Shown: positions 1-10,966, counted from the first letter of the stretch. The stretch: DNA of 64,000 bases from Dickeya poaceiphila (GCF_007858975.2 NZ_CP042220.2:3410001-3474000), one strand, 5' to 3'. Program-made: numbers and translations. The notes: generated by a model not told the origin, from the sequence alone.

Positions 1-860
1 TGTAGATAACGGCCATCTTTCTTGAGACCAATCTCAGCATACTCTTGCGAAGGGGTGCGGATCGCTTTTTTCAGTGCCGAAACATACGTCTCCAGACTGT
101 TGAAGGTAATGCCAAGATTACTCTGCGACTTATTGGTGTACCCCAAATCGCTCAGACGTAATGACGTAGCATACGGCAAATAGAGCATCCCTTTTTCAGA
201 ACGCTCAAACGGCAGGTGAGTGTCTTTACCCTGCAGGAAAGATGAGCAGATTGCCGGAGAGGCGCCAAACAGATACGGGATCACCCAACCGAACCGATAG
301 TAGTTACGAATCAGTTGAAAGTATCCGGCAGATATCGCTTCCTTGCCGCTGATAGCATCAGTAATACCATCACGGGCCTGCCAAAATGACAACGGTAGCG
401 AAAAGTTATAATGCACACCGGAAATGGTCTGCATCAATGCGCCATACCGATTCTTCAACCCTTCACGGTATAGTGTTTTGAAACGGCCAATATTCGACGA
501 GCCATATTGCGCAAGCTCGATGTTCTGCCCTGCTTCAATAAAACAAGGCATACTCAGCGGCCACATGCGCTCATCACCCAGATGGCGGGCGACATAACGA
601 TGAATATCACGCAAAAAAGCGAGAAGGTGATCAATATCCTTGTCAACCGGCGTAATGAATTCCAGCAGCGTCTCAGCGAAATCCGTAGTAATCCAGGGAT
701 GGGTCAACGCCGCCCCTAGCTTCTCTGGATGCCCTGTTGTCGCCAGATGTCCATTTGCCATCACACGCAGTGTTTCACGCTCAATACCACGCTGGATCCC
801 TGCTATAGACTGAGGATGTTTTTCCAGCCAGGACAGCGCTTTTGATACGTCCGGGATCAA
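1..860 (-). CDS. gshA: Glutamate-cysteine ligase GshA (5' part; gene runs off the window)
   Basis: GshA joins L-glutamate and L-cysteine with ATP, the first and rate-limiting step of glutathione synthesis in the cytoplasm. About 286 N-terminal codons are present; the E. coli protein has about 518. The start is read as TTG at 860-858 (Ile-Pro-Asp-Val-Ser follows, as in E. coli, which also starts at TTG), with a strong GGAGGT ribosome site at 865-870. Internal segments such as ETLRV-, [14 protein letters not shown] and [13 protein letters not shown] motifs read in this frame. It lies directly downstream of yqaA in the same orientation, the usual enterobacterial order. Family assignment is firm; the C-terminal half is not visible. 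Confidence 0.95.
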   Translation of the reverse strand, partial: MIPDVSKALSWLEKHPQSIAGIQRGIERETLRVMANGHLATTGHPEKLGAALTHPWITTDFAETLLEFITPVDKDIDHLLAFLRDIHRYVARHLGDERMWPLSMPCFIEAGQNIELAQYGSSNIGRFKTLYREGLKNRYGALMQTISGVHYNFSLPLSFWQARDGITDAISGKEAISAGYFQLIRNYYRFGWVIPYLFGASPAICSSFLQGKDTHLPFERSEKGMLYLPYATSLRLSDLGYTNKSQSNLGITFNSLETYVSALKKAIRTPSQEYAEIGLKKDGRYL

Positions 861-940
861 ATTGACCTCCAGCTATGAAGATATAGTCATGTTAATAAGA
901 ATGATGGATGCTATATGGGGACAACAATCGTGATTACAAC

Positions 941-1369
941 TCACCCGGTTCCCATCGTCCATTTCAGTGTCACGACAGCCAAGATCAGGTAGCGCAACGT
1001 TTTTCCAATAAAAATACAGATTACTGAACCCGCCCATGGCATCCGCAGCCATCCCGCCAATACACACAATATATCGCCGACTATCGGCACCCAGCTAAAT
1101 AATAACGCCGCCGTACCGTAACGCTGCAGCCAGCAACGCGCGGTGTCTAAGCCTTTTTGCGGTTTGAGTTCAGGGACCAGACGCCCAACAATAATATTGG
1201 TAACTCCTCCTAACGTATTACCGATAGAAGCAATCAAAATCAGTAATAAAGGGCTGGCACTGTGGGTCAATAGTAACGATACCAATACAACTTCAGAGCT
1301 GCCCGGCAGCAGCGTCGCGCTCAGAAAACTACTCCAGAACAAAGAAAACAGCGCCAGAGACTCATTCAC
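941..1369 (-). CDS. yqaA: YqaA family inner membrane protein
   Basis: A 142-residue DedA/VTT-like membrane protein with the same length as E. coli YqaA. It shows several hydrophobic segments, a small-residue rich N-terminal re-entrant type segment (TLLPGSSEVVLV) and GNTLGG, typical of the SNARE-associated/VTT group. DedA-like proteins are linked to lipid scrambling or proton-dependent membrane homeostasis; the exact role of YqaA is not known. The start is GTG at 1369, overlapping the yqaB stop by four bases, so the two are translationally coupled. Operon yqaB-yqaA-gshA is inferred from orientation and the short gap (80 bases) to gshA. Confidence 0.92.
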   Translation of the reverse strand: MNESLALFSLFWSSFLSATLLPGSSEVVLVSLLLTHSASPLLLILIASIGNTLGGVTNIIVGRLVPELKPQKGLDTARCWLQRYGTAALLFSWVPIVGDILCVLAGWLRMPWAGSVICIFIGKTLRYLILAVVTLKWTMGTG

Positions 1370-1935
1370 AGCGTTCTTACGTCAATCACGTCCATACCAG
1401 CGCTGGCAGCAGCACGAATGCCAAAATCAGCGTCTTCAAACACCACGCAATGTTCGGGAACCACATGGATTAATGCTGCACAACGCAGGAACGTATCCGG
1501 GAAGGGTTTATGTCGCAGAACATCATCAGCACCAACTAGTGCAGAGAAATAATCACGCAAGCCAAGATGGCGCAGCAAACGCTCAGCCAGGCCATGTGTA
1601 CTTCCAGTACCAACAGCCATCGGACGACGCCCATAATAAGCTTTGACGACCTCGATTAACGGCAGAGGCTGTACGGTATCCATTAGAATGGTTTCAGTCA
1701 GTGACGCTTTTTCTGCTGCCAAGACATGCGGATCAAGGTCCGACTGGTTGTGATTAAGAATTACCTCGGCGATACGCCAGGTCGGCGCACCATTTAGTGC
1801 CGTCATGGCATTGTTGTCATAACTCATACCATACTTTGCCAGTACCTGCTGCCATGCCTGACAATGGGCCGACTCCGTATCGAGGATAGTTCCATCCATG
1901 TCAAAGATGAGGCCTTGATAGCGATCGTACATCAT
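1366..1935 (-). CDS. yqaB: Fructose-1-phosphate/6-phosphogluconate phosphatase YqaB (HAD family)
   Basis: A 189-residue HAD-superfamily phosphatase. Motif I is FDMDGTILDT near residue 11 (nucleophile Asp and acid/base Asp), motif II is the VGTGS stretch, and motif III/IV is HKPFPD ... VFEDADFGIRAA. E. coli YqaB is 188 residues and removes phosphate from fructose-1-phosphate and 6-phosphogluconate. The start ATG at 1935 has GGAGTC seven bases upstream; a second ATG follows immediately. It is the first gene of the likely yqaB-yqaA-gshA unit and is separated from the upstream tRNA genes by 179 bases. Confidence 0.95.
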   Translation of the reverse strand: MMYDRYQGLIFDMDGTILDTESAHCQAWQQVLAKYGMSYDNNAMTALNGAPTWRIAEVILNHNQSDLDPHVLAAEKASLTETILMDTVQPLPLIEVVKAYYGRRPMAVGTGSTHGLAERLLRHLGLRDYFSALVGADDVLRHKPFPDTFLRCAALIHVVPEHCVVFEDADFGIRAAASAGMDVIDVRTL

Positions 1936-2114
1936 GACTCCGTACCCACCGAAAGAGACGACTACTTTAACGCAAAGTCAAAACGTTGTCGCTTACTCAA
2001 TAACCATAATAAAAACAGTAGAATATAAACATAGAGCAGTGGAAAGGCATTGATTTTATATTACGAAATAACAGAGTAGAGGCAGGAAGGATTAAGACGA
2101 TACGAAAACCAAGA

Positions 2115-2191
2115 TGGTGCATCCGGGAGGATTCGAACCTCCGACCGCTCGGTTCGTAGCCGAGTACTCTATCCAGCTGAGCTACGGATGC
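2115..2191 (-). tRNA. tRNA-Arg (anticodon ACG)
   Basis: A 77-base cloverleaf including encoded 3' CCA. The acceptor stem GCATCCG/CGGATGC, D-arm AGCTCAGCTGGATAGAGT, anticodon loop CTACGAA and T-arm GGAGGTTCGAATCCTCC are all present. It is the last of three identical copies in the direction of transcription, corresponding to the argV/argY/argQ cluster between csrA and yqaB in E. coli. The encoded A34 is normally deaminated to inosine by TadA. Confidence 0.98.
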
Positions 2192-2248
2192 ATTGTAGAA
2201 ACAATCAAGAATATAAATTTACAACAAGAGGAAACCGCATCAGGAGAA

Positions 2249-2325
2249 TGGTGCATCCGGGAGGATTCGAACCTCCGACCGCTCGGTTCGTAGCCGAGTA
2301 CTCTATCCAGCTGAGCTACGGATGC
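2249..2325 (-). tRNA. tRNA-Arg (anticodon ACG), second copy
   Basis: Identical over all 77 bases to the copy at 2115-2191, with encoded CCA. The 57-base spacer between them is unrelated in sequence to the next spacer, so only the tRNA bodies are conserved. Confidence 0.98.
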
Positions 2326-2403
2326 ATTTCAAGTAATGACTGAAAACGTTTCTTAAATTGTATTACCGACAATAGTCACTGCCATAAAACGCGCTACATT
2401 AAA

Positions 2404-2480
2404 TGGTGCATCCGGGAGGATTCGAACCTCCGACCGCTCGGTTCGTAGCCGAGTACTCTATCCAGCTGAGCTACGGATGC
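2404..2480 (-). tRNA. tRNA-Arg (anticodon ACG), third copy
   Basis: Identical to the two downstream copies, 77 bases with encoded CCA. It starts only seven bases after the tRNA-Ser gene, so the two are almost certainly processed from one precursor. Confidence 0.98.
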
Positions 2481-2487
2481 AATTTAA

Positions 2488-2580
2488 TGGCGGTGAGGGA
2501 GGGATTCGAACCCTCGATGCAGCTTTTGACCGCATACTCCCTTAGCAGGGGAGCGCCTTCAGCCTCTCGGCCACCTCACC
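2488..2580 (-). tRNA. serV: tRNA-Ser (anticodon GCT)
   Basis: A 93-base class II tRNA with the long variable arm, acceptor stem GGTGAGG/CCTCACC, anticodon loop CTGCTAA (GCT) and encoded CCA. It is the promoter-proximal tRNA of the serV-arg cluster, as in E. coli. Confidence 0.98.
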
Positions 2581-2859
2581 GTACCGACTAGTAATCACTG
2601 AATTTTACTTTTATTCAGCGCTCACCTGTCTGCGTGGCGCACATATTACTTTCCCGGCCTTATAAGTCAAACAATTTTTCCGATATCAGTTCCGTTTGAA
2701 CACTTCGCACCCAACAAGAACAGATTAACAACAAAAAGCCTGCTTTATCACTCATAAAACAACCAGTTACTTCTGTTCACCGTAGCAATGCACCAGGTGA
2801 CCATTTACTGGTCAAAAAAGGAAACTCAGGGAGCCGACGAAAACAGCAGAACAACAACA

Positions 2860-2881
2860 GCGCCTCGCCAACACGAGACGC
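2860..2881 (-). terminator. Rho-independent terminator after csrA
   Basis: On the minus strand GCGTCTCG, a six-base loop and CGAGGCGC form a stem with one G-T pair, followed by a T-rich tract. It begins about 8 bases after the csrA stop. Confidence 0.7.
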
Positions 2882-2888
2882 TATTCAG

Positions 2889-3074
2889 TCAGTAGGAGGT
2901 GGGTTGAGATTTCTCTGCCTGGATACGCTGGTAGATCTCTTCACGATGTACAGACACTTCTTTCGGCGCATTCACACCGATACGAACCTGATTGCCCTTT
3001 ACTCCTAGTACGGTAACCGTAACCTCATCGCCAATCATGAGGGTTTCGCCAACTCGACGAGTTAAAATAAGCAT
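2889..3074 (-). CDS. csrA: Carbon storage regulator CsrA (RsmA)
   Basis: CsrA is a small dimeric RNA-binding protein that binds GGA motifs in mRNA leaders and blocks or changes translation; in soft-rot bacteria (as RsmA) it represses extracellular enzymes and quorum-sensing output. The 61-residue protein shows the family sequence [15 protein letters not shown], the RNA-contacting [10 protein letters not shown] helix start, and Arg44 in the VHREE motif. Length equals E. coli CsrA. AAGGAG lies 8 bases before the ATG. It has its own terminator and lies between alaS and the tRNA-Ser gene, the standard order. Confidence 0.98.
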   Translation of the reverse strand: MLILTRRVGETLMIGDEVTVTVLGVKGNQVRIGVNAPKEVSVHREEIYQRIQAEKSQPTSY

Positions 3075-3333
3075 TCTTTGCTCCTTGAAAGATTATAAAG
3101 AGTCAGGTCACTCCATTCTCCCGTCATTATCCATCATGGGCGGGGAAAACGTAAACCTGGATGACAAAAATGTCTCATCATCGCACTCATTGTTTGTTAC
3201 TAATGTTCAGTTTAGTCGATATAAGACAGCTTGCGCTTTTTGTTATCACAACCAGACATCGCCTCACAGTTCATCTCTGGAACCCCACAGATGGACTATT
3301 AATCAGTCTTGTTTATGGGCATCCTTACCGTAA
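3075..3333. other. csrA upstream region
   Basis: About 260 bases between csrA and the alaS terminator, without a supported gene. In E. coli this interval carries several csrA promoters, including RpoS-dependent ones; I cannot pinpoint individual promoters here. Confidence 0.4.
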
Positions 3334-3374
3334 GCAAAAAACGCCAAAACCACTCATAGGCATGGCGTTTTTGC
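3334..3374 (-). terminator. Terminator after alaS
   Basis: GCAAAAAACGCCA at 3334-3346 pairs with TGGCGTTTTTGC at 3363-3374. The arms carry their own A and T tracts, so it can act in both directions; it lies 23 bases after the alaS stop. Confidence 0.75.
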
Positions 3375-3396
3375 CGAGATAACACGTATTTAGTAT

Positions 3397-6024
<2,628 letters not shown>

Positions 6025-6161
6025 AATTGTCCTGAAATCAAGCTAAAAGAACAGTCGCGGGCAAGGTGGATGCAACATACTGACGTGACCGAGCCAAACG
6101 CGAACAAAAAAGTGGGAATAAGATAAATTTTCTTAGGTGGGAAGTAAAATCCCGTATGCGT

Positions 6162-6650
6162 TCAATCGGAAAAATTCATATATACCGACTGAATTTCATC
6201 GTGGGAAAAACCGCGATAAAGCAAATAACGCTGAACTTTGGCACGCTCCTGCCAGGTGATTGGCAATGGTGAGCCGAATTTGCGGTTCGCCACTGTTCGC
6301 GCTTGCGAATACCAATCGATATTGCAGGACTGCAACGCCATACGTTGGATTGATTTATCAATTCCCCGCTGACTGAGTTCGGCACAGATACGCTGCGTAC
6401 CATACCCTTTACGACAGCGGCCATGAATATAACGCTGGGCGTAGCGCTCATCATCCAGCCAGCCTTGTTGCCGACAACTGGCTACCACCTGCTCGATTTG
6501 CTTATTCAATTCAGATAATGCATAGCATTCATCTGCGTTATCGCATTCGAGGTTTGTCTGCAAATACGCCGCAATGTTGCGGCGTAATTCTATCTCGCTG
6601 TGATCTCGCACAGCCAGCACATTCATCGCATAGCGGAGTATGTTAGACAT
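6162..6650 (-). CDS. recX: Regulatory protein RecX
   Basis: RecX binds RecA filaments and limits their growth and activity. About 162 residues; conserved features are VLAVRDHSEIELRRNIA (first three-helix repeat), GWLDDERYAQRYIHGRCRKGYG in the middle, and FLLYRGF-like RYLLYRGFSHDEIQ at the C-terminus. Upstream in-frame starts exist at 6686 (GTG, almost touching recA) and 6659 (ATG); 6650 is preferred because GGA lies 8 bases upstream. It follows recA by about 40 bases in the same orientation, and SOS co-expression by read-through from recA is the family norm. The C-terminal start point is uncertain by a few codons only. Confidence 0.92.
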   Translation of the reverse strand: MSNILRYAMNVLAVRDHSEIELRRNIAAYLQTNLECDNADECYALSELNKQIEQVVASCRQQGWLDDERYAQRYIHGRCRKGYGTQRICAELSQRGIDKSIQRMALQSCNIDWYSQARTVANRKFGSPLPITWQERAKVQRYLLYRGFSHDEIQSVYMNFSD

Positions 6651-6692
6651 GCCTGTCATCCAAAGAATGTGCTGTGCGCGCCACACCGACTA

Positions 6693-7769
6693 TTAAAAGT
6701 CGTCGTTAAGTTCGCCAGCCGCTTCCTCATCATACTCAGCACTTTCGCCACTAACATTCGGCACGGCGTCATTATCCTTGTGCAGCAATAATTCACGTAA
6801 CTTCTTATCGAGTTCAGTAGAAATGGCCGGATTATCCTTCAGGAAATTGCAGGCATTAGCCTTACCCTGACCAATTTTATCGCCGTTGTAACTGTACCAA
6901 GCACCGGCTTTTTCAATCAGCTTGTACTTCACACCCAGATCAACCAACTCACCAAAGGTATTAATCCCTTCGCCATAAAGAATCTGGAATTCGGCCTGTT
7001 TGAACGGGGCAGCAACCTTGTTCTTCACAACTTTGACTCTGGTTTCGCTGCCAACGACCTCTTCGCCTTCCTTTATCGAACCGATGCGGCGGATATCCAG
7101 ACGAACAGAAGCGTAGAATTTCAGCGCATTCCCACCGGTCGTGGTTTCCGGGTTACCGAACATCACACCAATCTTCATACGGATCTGGTTGATAAAGATC
7201 AGCAGCGTATTGGATTGTTTCAGGTTACCAGCCAGTTTACGCATAGCCTGACTCATCATGCGCGCTGCCAGCCCCATGTGTGAATCGCCGATTTCCCCTT
7301 CGATCTCAGCTTTCGGTGTCAGCGCAGCTACGGAGTCAACAATGATCACATCCACGGCACCAGAACGCGCCAGCGCATCACAAATCTCCAGTGCCTGTTC
7401 ACCCGTGTCTGGCTGAGAACACAGCAAATTGTCGATATCTACTCCTAACTTCTTGGCGTAGATCGGGTCTAGCGCGTGCTCGGCATCAATGAACGCACAG
7501 GTTTTCCCCTCACGCTGTGCCGCAGCAATCACTTGCAACGTCAGCGTGGTTTTACCAGAGGATTCTGGGCCATAGATTTCAACAATACGCCCCATTGGCA
7601 AACCACCAACACCCAGAGCGATATCGAGCGACAAGGAACCCGTGGAGATCGTTTCAACATCCATTGAGCGATCTTCGCCCAAACGCATGATAGAACCTTT
7701 GCCGAATTGTTTTTCGATCTGCCCCAACGCCGCCGCCAGTGCCTTTTGCTTGTTCTCATCAATAGCCAT
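6693..7769 (-). CDS. recA: Recombinase RecA
   Basis: RecA forms filaments on single-stranded DNA, catalyses strand exchange and triggers LexA self-cleavage. The 358-residue protein has Walker [10 protein letters not shown] at 66-74, Walker [11 protein letters not shown], loop L1 [16 protein letters not shown], loop L2 [15 protein letters not shown] and an acidic C-terminal tail ([14 protein letters not shown]) that modulates activity. AGGAG precedes the ATG. A perfect LexA box lies about 80 bases upstream, so SOS control is expected. Confidence 0.99.
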   Translation of the reverse strand: MAIDENKQKALAAALGQIEKQFGKGSIMRLGEDRSMDVETISTGSLSLDIALGVGGLPMGRIVEIYGPESSGKTTLTLQVIAAAQREGKTCAFIDAEHALDPIYAKKLGVDIDNLLCSQPDTGEQALEICDALARSGAVDVIIVDSVAALTPKAEIEGEIGDSHMGLAARMMSQAMRKLAGNLKQSNTLLIFINQIRMKIGVMFGNPETTTGGNALKFYASVRLDIRRIGSIKEGEEVVGSETRVKVVKNKVAAPFKQAEFQILYGEGINTFGELVDLGVKYKLIEKAGAWYSYNGDKIGQGKANACNFLKDNPAISTELDKKLRELLLHKDNDAVPNVSGESAEYDEEAAGELNDDF

Positions 7770-7850
7770 TTCTACTCCTGTCGCGCAGCCTGATGCTGCC
7801 TCTACGCTGTTGCTTATTCATGACTCACAGAAACCAATAGGCTCATTATA

Positions 7851-7866
7851 CTGTATACGTATACAG
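7851..7866 (-). promoter_or_regulatory. LexA (SOS) box of recA
   Basis: CTGTATACGTATACAG is a perfect 16-base palindrome fitting CTG-N10-CAG. It sits 82-97 bases upstream of the recA start, in the promoter region, and just 13 bases downstream of the pncC stop. Confidence 0.93.
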
Positions 7867-7879
7867 CATCAAGCCTATT

Positions 7880-8371
7880 TTATAAAAATCTATCTAACAG
7901 CGTCTGCAAGGCAAAAGCTACCGCCTGCAGCCGAACATCATGGCGATCACCGTCAAACTGCACTCGCTGAGTCAGACTGTTGCCATCTTTATCGTTAAAG
8001 CCGAACCATACGGTTCCTACGGGCTTGTCCGGCGTTCCACCGTCGGGACCGGCAATACCACTGACTGATACGGCAACATTTGCGCCGGAACGGCTCAGTG
8101 CTCCCGCCGCCATTTCACTCACCACTTCACAGCTCACCGCGCCAAACTGTTCCAGGGTATTTACCTGCACGCCAAGCAGCGCCTGTTTAGCCTGATTGCT
8201 GTAAGTCACAAAACCATAGTCAAACCATCCTGAACTGCCGGCCACATCAGTGATAGTCTTCGCCAACCATCCACCGGTACAAGATTCAGCACAGGTCATT
8301 TTCGCCTGACGCGCCTTAAGGCGCTCTCCCACCCGCACGCTTAGTCGCAACACTTCTGCTTCTGTCATCAC
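7880..8371 (-). CDS. pncC: Nicotinamide-nucleotide amidohydrolase PncC (CinA C-terminal family)
   Basis: PncC deamidates nicotinamide mononucleotide to nicotinic acid mononucleotide in pyridine nucleotide recycling. The 163 residues form a stand-alone CinA C-terminal domain: TCAESCTGGWLAK near the N-terminus carries the catalytic Ser/Cys region, followed by YSNQAKQALLGV, ALSRSGANVAVSVSGIAGPDGG and KPVGTVWFGF. Start ATG at 8371 with a second ATG directly after it. The position upstream of recA is conserved in enterobacteria, where the gene was called ygaD. Confidence 0.95.
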   Translation of the reverse strand: MMTEAEVLRLSVRVGERLKARQAKMTCAESCTGGWLAKTITDVAGSSGWFDYGFVTYSNQAKQALLGVQVNTLEQFGAVSCEVVSEMAAGALSRSGANVAVSVSGIAGPDGGTPDKPVGTVWFGFNDKDGNSLTQRVQFDGDRHDVRLQAVAFALQTLLDRFL

Positions 8372-8616
8372 GATGTCCCGTTTTCTTTAATTGCGGCAAT
8401 TGCGGCTCAATATAATCGGCGCATTCCTCCTCAGGGTAGCATTTTTCCTGTTGCTCTCTTATTGATTAACAGGAATGCGAAGCAGCACGCAACATGACAC
8501 TCAATGTTGTCGTATTATTGTCACCATGCCTGTATATGCTTGATACACAATAATAACGGCGATAGCGTTTTTACGACATGCATGCCCCGCCTCGGGGCTT
8601 TTTTATTGGTGCTATA
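8372..8616. other. Intergenic region upstream of pncC
   Basis: No protein gene seen. It contains the pncC promoter region and, near its right end, a plus-strand terminator at 8584-8608 with no plus-strand gene to its left. A possible promoter (TTGTCA, 17-base spacer, TGATAC) at about 8516-8544 would give a short RNA of roughly 60 nucleotides ending at that terminator; this is weak. Confidence 0.35.
8584..8608 (+). terminator. Orphan Rho-independent terminator
   Basis: GCCCCG, three-base loop, CGGGGC, then TTTTTTATT on the plus strand. The only gene to its left, pncC, is transcribed the other way. Confidence 0.8.
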
Positions 8617-8776
8617 ACCCGTCATATTTCAAGTTGCAGGACAACACGCTCGCGTGTTGAACAACGCAACGCACTGGTCCTTTAGGACAAGGCCCATTAG
8701 AAACTTGTCACGCGGCAAGTGAGTGACAACGCTGCCGGAAGCAAAGTTGAACAAGGCTGGCAATGACCCCACAAGG
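8617..8776. repeat. Palindromic repeat family copy 1, left part
   Basis: Begins with ACCCGTCATATTTCAAGTTG, the family end sequence, and continues with CAGGACAACACGCTCGCGTG. The element is split by the IS10-like insertion; its right end resumes at 9955 and finishes with the inverted end (ACCTGCAATTTGAAGTACGA) near 10000. Other copies are at 18849-18945 and 47743-47940, and a fragment at 10523-10582. Confidence 0.8.
8768..8776. repeat. Target site duplication, left copy
   Basis: CCCACAAGG directly before the left IS end; the same nine bases follow the right IS end at 9946-9954. Nine bases is the IS10/IS50 group size. Confidence 0.85.
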
Positions 8777-9945
8777 CTGAGGGATCCCCAGAAAACAAGA
8801 CAGGCATAGAGTTTTATGATCTACTGATTTTCGCCAAAAAATTCAATGAGATCACCCTATGCCTGTCCGTAAAGTATGCCAGACTTTTTTCCGTAACGCT
8901 TTAGCTTCAACGCATCAATATCGACAACATGCGCTTATTGATTCTACCGCCGCGTTGATAAGCGGTGCGACGCTTTCACTCACCTGCATCGGGCGTTATT
9001 TACCCGGCCCTGCTCGCGTGAAAGATAAAATAAAACGGGTTGACCGCCTTTTGGGAAACACTGCGCTTCATAACGATATCCCGAAAATATTTAATCAGAT
9101 TACATCCATGATGACCAAAAACATGCCGTGGTGTGTTATTGCCGTCGACTGGAGTGGCTATCCCTCTCAGGTTTTTCATGTCCTGCGTGCAAGTCTTGTC
9201 TGTGATGGTCGCGCTATCCCCTTGATGAGTCAGGCAGTTCCGTCAGAAAAGCAAAACAATATTTTGATACAGAAGGCCTTTCTTGACGCGCTTGCCAGCG
9301 CCATAGCCCCACAAATGAAAGTCACCCTCATCACCGACGCGGGCTTCCACAATGAATGGTTTCGGCATATCAAAGCACTGGGATGGGACTTTATTGGCCG
9401 AATCCGGGGAAACGTAAAATTTTGCCTTCATCATGGCCCGGAACACTGGCTGAACGTGAAAGACTGTGCCGGGACAGCGCGGGCGGAATATCTGGGAACA
9501 GGTACGCTGGCGCGTTCAAAAAAAGCGCAATGCGATGGACATTTTTACCTTCACAAGAAAGCGTCAAAAGGGAGAAAAAGCAAACGTGCCAGAGGGAAAC
9601 CGGGCTATCCGACCGTGGAAAAAGAGCAACGTGCGTCAGCCAAAGAGCCGTGGCTGATATTTACCAACACAGATGAATTTAAGCCCCGTGAAATCATGAA
9701 GCTCTACAGCAGGAGAATGCAGATTGAACAAAACTTTCGTGATGAAAAGAGTGAGAGATTTGGTTTTGGCTTACGCGCCTGTGGAAGCAAAACGGTATCG
9801 TTTTTGACACTGACGGAAAATGTACTGCGGCATTCACCACGAATAATCGGGCGGGTGAAACTGGAGAGTATTTTAGCCCAACTCACCAGCACCTACCGAA
9901 GCATGATGCTGGTTTATTAGCGGTGATTTTGTGGGGATCCCTCAG
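8777..9945 (+). mobile_element. IS4-family, IS10-type insertion sequence (1,169 bp, probably defective)
   Basis: The ends are inverted repeats beginning CTGAGGGATCCCCA (14 identical bases at 8777-8790 and 9932-9945), very similar to the IS10 end CTGAGAGATCCCC. A nine-base target duplication flanks it. It carries one transposase gene. IS10 itself is 1,329 bp; this element is about 160 bp shorter, which agrees with the shortened C-terminal part of the transposase. It inserted into a palindromic repeat element. Confidence 0.93.
8859..9920 (+). CDS. IS10-type transposase with probable internal deletion
   Basis: A 353-residue DDE transposase of the IS4 family that would cut and paste the surrounding element. 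Catalytic residues are in place: Asp97 (VIAVDWSG), Asp160 (LITDAGFHN) and Glu290 in a perfect Y-(2)-R-(3)-E-(6)-K signature (Tyr283, Arg286, Glu290, Lys297). From memory the IS10 protein has 402 residues; here FGFGLRACGSK (to residue 311) runs directly into a segment matching the far C-terminus (NVLRHS), so about 40 residues of the C-terminal all-alpha region appear missing without loss of frame. Activity is therefore doubtful. ATG 8859 is the only sensible start. Confidence 0.9.
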   Translation: MPVRKVCQTFFRNALASTHQYRQHALIDSTAALISGATLSLTCIGRYLPGPARVKDKIKRVDRLLGNTALHNDIPKIFNQITSMMTKNMPWCVIAVDWSGYPSQVFHVLRASLVCDGRAIPLMSQAVPSEKQNNILIQKAFLDALASAIAPQMKVTLITDAGFHNEWFRHIKALGWDFIGRIRGNVKFCLHHGPEHWLNVKDCAGTARAEYLGTGTLARSKKAQCDGHFYLHKKASKGRKSKRARGKPGYPTVEKEQRASAKEPWLIFTNTDEFKPREIMKLYSRRMQIEQNFRDEKSERFGFGLRACGSKTVSFLTLTENVLRHSPRIIGRVKLESILAQLTSTYRSMMLVY

Positions 9946-9954
9946 CCCACAAGG
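9946..9954. repeat. Target site duplication, right copy
   Basis: CCCACAAGG, identical to 8768-8776. Confidence 0.85.
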
Positions 9955-10008
9955 GCGATGCACAGGGATGGGCCGAGTAATACCTGCAATTTGAAGTACG
10001 ACATGTCA
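9955..10008. repeat. Palindromic repeat family copy 1, right part
   Basis: Continues the repeat cut by the IS; GGGATGGGCCGAGTAATA is shared with copy 18849-18945 (GGGATGAGCCGAGTAATA), and the end ACCTGCAATTTGAAGTACGA is the inverted partner of the left end. Confidence 0.75.
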
Positions 10009-10170
10009 TAGAGCATTTAAAAAACATATTGAGCCATCCCTGCCTCTGACCATTTTTTTGAAACAAAAATCAATACCATTACCTTTTAAATGAATTTTTA
10101 TTTCCCCACATGATTGTACCCTGATAAATTATTTTTATTTCACAATAAGCAGAATCGGTAATATATATAA

Positions 10171-10196
10171 AAAAAACCCACCAACCGGTGGGCAAA
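10171..10196 (-). terminator. Minus-strand intrinsic terminator (cluster member 1)
   Basis: Minus strand reads GCCCACCGGTTGGTGGG followed by eight T. The stem is CCCACC/GGTGGG. Confidence 0.75.
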
Positions 10197-10368
10197 GCTA
10201 TTGAGTTTTTCAACAGCAAAAGATTAGTAGTACTGGCACGACAGTTATCCATCCACTGCGTATTTATAAATTTACCAGCCATTCCTTAAAATAACCTTAG
10301 TTTTTCCTTCATCTAATGAAAATTGATAAAAACAAAAAAAACGAAGTAACGCTATGTATTTAAAAAGC

Positions 10369-10397
10369 AAAAAAAAAGCCCACCATAATGGTGGGCA
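10369..10397 (-). terminator. Minus-strand intrinsic terminator (cluster member 2)
   Basis: Minus strand reads GCCCACCATTATGGTGGGC followed by nine T; a strong terminator with no recognised gene before it. A GGCGG/CCGCC hairpin lies about 70 bases upstream at 10442-10460. Confidence 0.8.
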
Positions 10398-10522
10398 AAA
10401 TGACACTATTCTCTGGCATGAAGCATCCTGAAGACACAGGTCGGCGGTTTTCCTCCGCCTGTAAACAATTCTATGATATGAATATTAAGCCAACATTAGG
10501 AGCAATAAAAATATATCTCCTA

Positions 10523-10582
10523 ACGCAGGACAACACGCTCGCGTGTTGAACAACGCAATGCGCTGGTCCATTAGGACAAGGC
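10523..10582. repeat. Fragment of the palindromic repeat family
   Basis: About 60 bases (GCAGGACAACACGCTCGCGT onward) nearly identical to 8636-8695 of repeat copy 1, without the terminal sequences. Confidence 0.75.
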
Positions 10583-10716
10583 AGCTGACACCTCTCACTT
10601 CCCCACTCACTTGAAATAAGCAGGGAATTTCGGCCTTGCCATCTGTTTGCCACTGGCATCACTCTTAGTATATGCACTGTAATGCAATCATTCGCTTATA
10701 GAAAACAGTACACATA

Positions 10717-10746
10717 AAAAGAAAAGCCCACCTAACGGTGGGCAAA
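10717..10746 (-). terminator. Minus-strand intrinsic terminator (cluster member 3)
   Basis: Minus strand reads GCCCACCGTTAGGTGGGC followed by TTTTCTTTTT. Confidence 0.75.
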
Positions 10747-10937
10747 TATCATATTATTATAAAAAAAAACCCCGGTGTTTTGCGCAACAAAGTGATTACT
10801 TAAAAACAAAATTACACCATAGAGATTAAATAAACCTTAAAAAAATCGGGCATTTTATTTTTATGTGACAATAAAAACATAAAGATCACAAACTCAAAAA
10901 ATGGCTAATAATACTCATCGTCATTATCATCAGAAAA

Positions 10938-10966
10938 CAAAAAGCCCATCAGTGGATGGGCTAAAA
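10938..10966 (-). terminator. Minus-strand intrinsic terminator (cluster member 4)
   Basis: Minus strand reads AGCCCATCCACTGATGGGCT followed by TTTTG and T-rich sequence; A-rich on the other side, so possibly bidirectional. Confidence 0.7.

Noticed and set aside
2115..2580. tRNA cluster as a genomic island attachment site
   Set aside because: No integrase gene or displaced tRNA 3' end copy is seen in the window; flanking genes are in the normal core order.
10171..10966. CRISPR-like array
   Set aside because: The repeated units are terminator hairpins at irregular distances (about 200-350 bases), not regular repeats and spacers; no cas genes.
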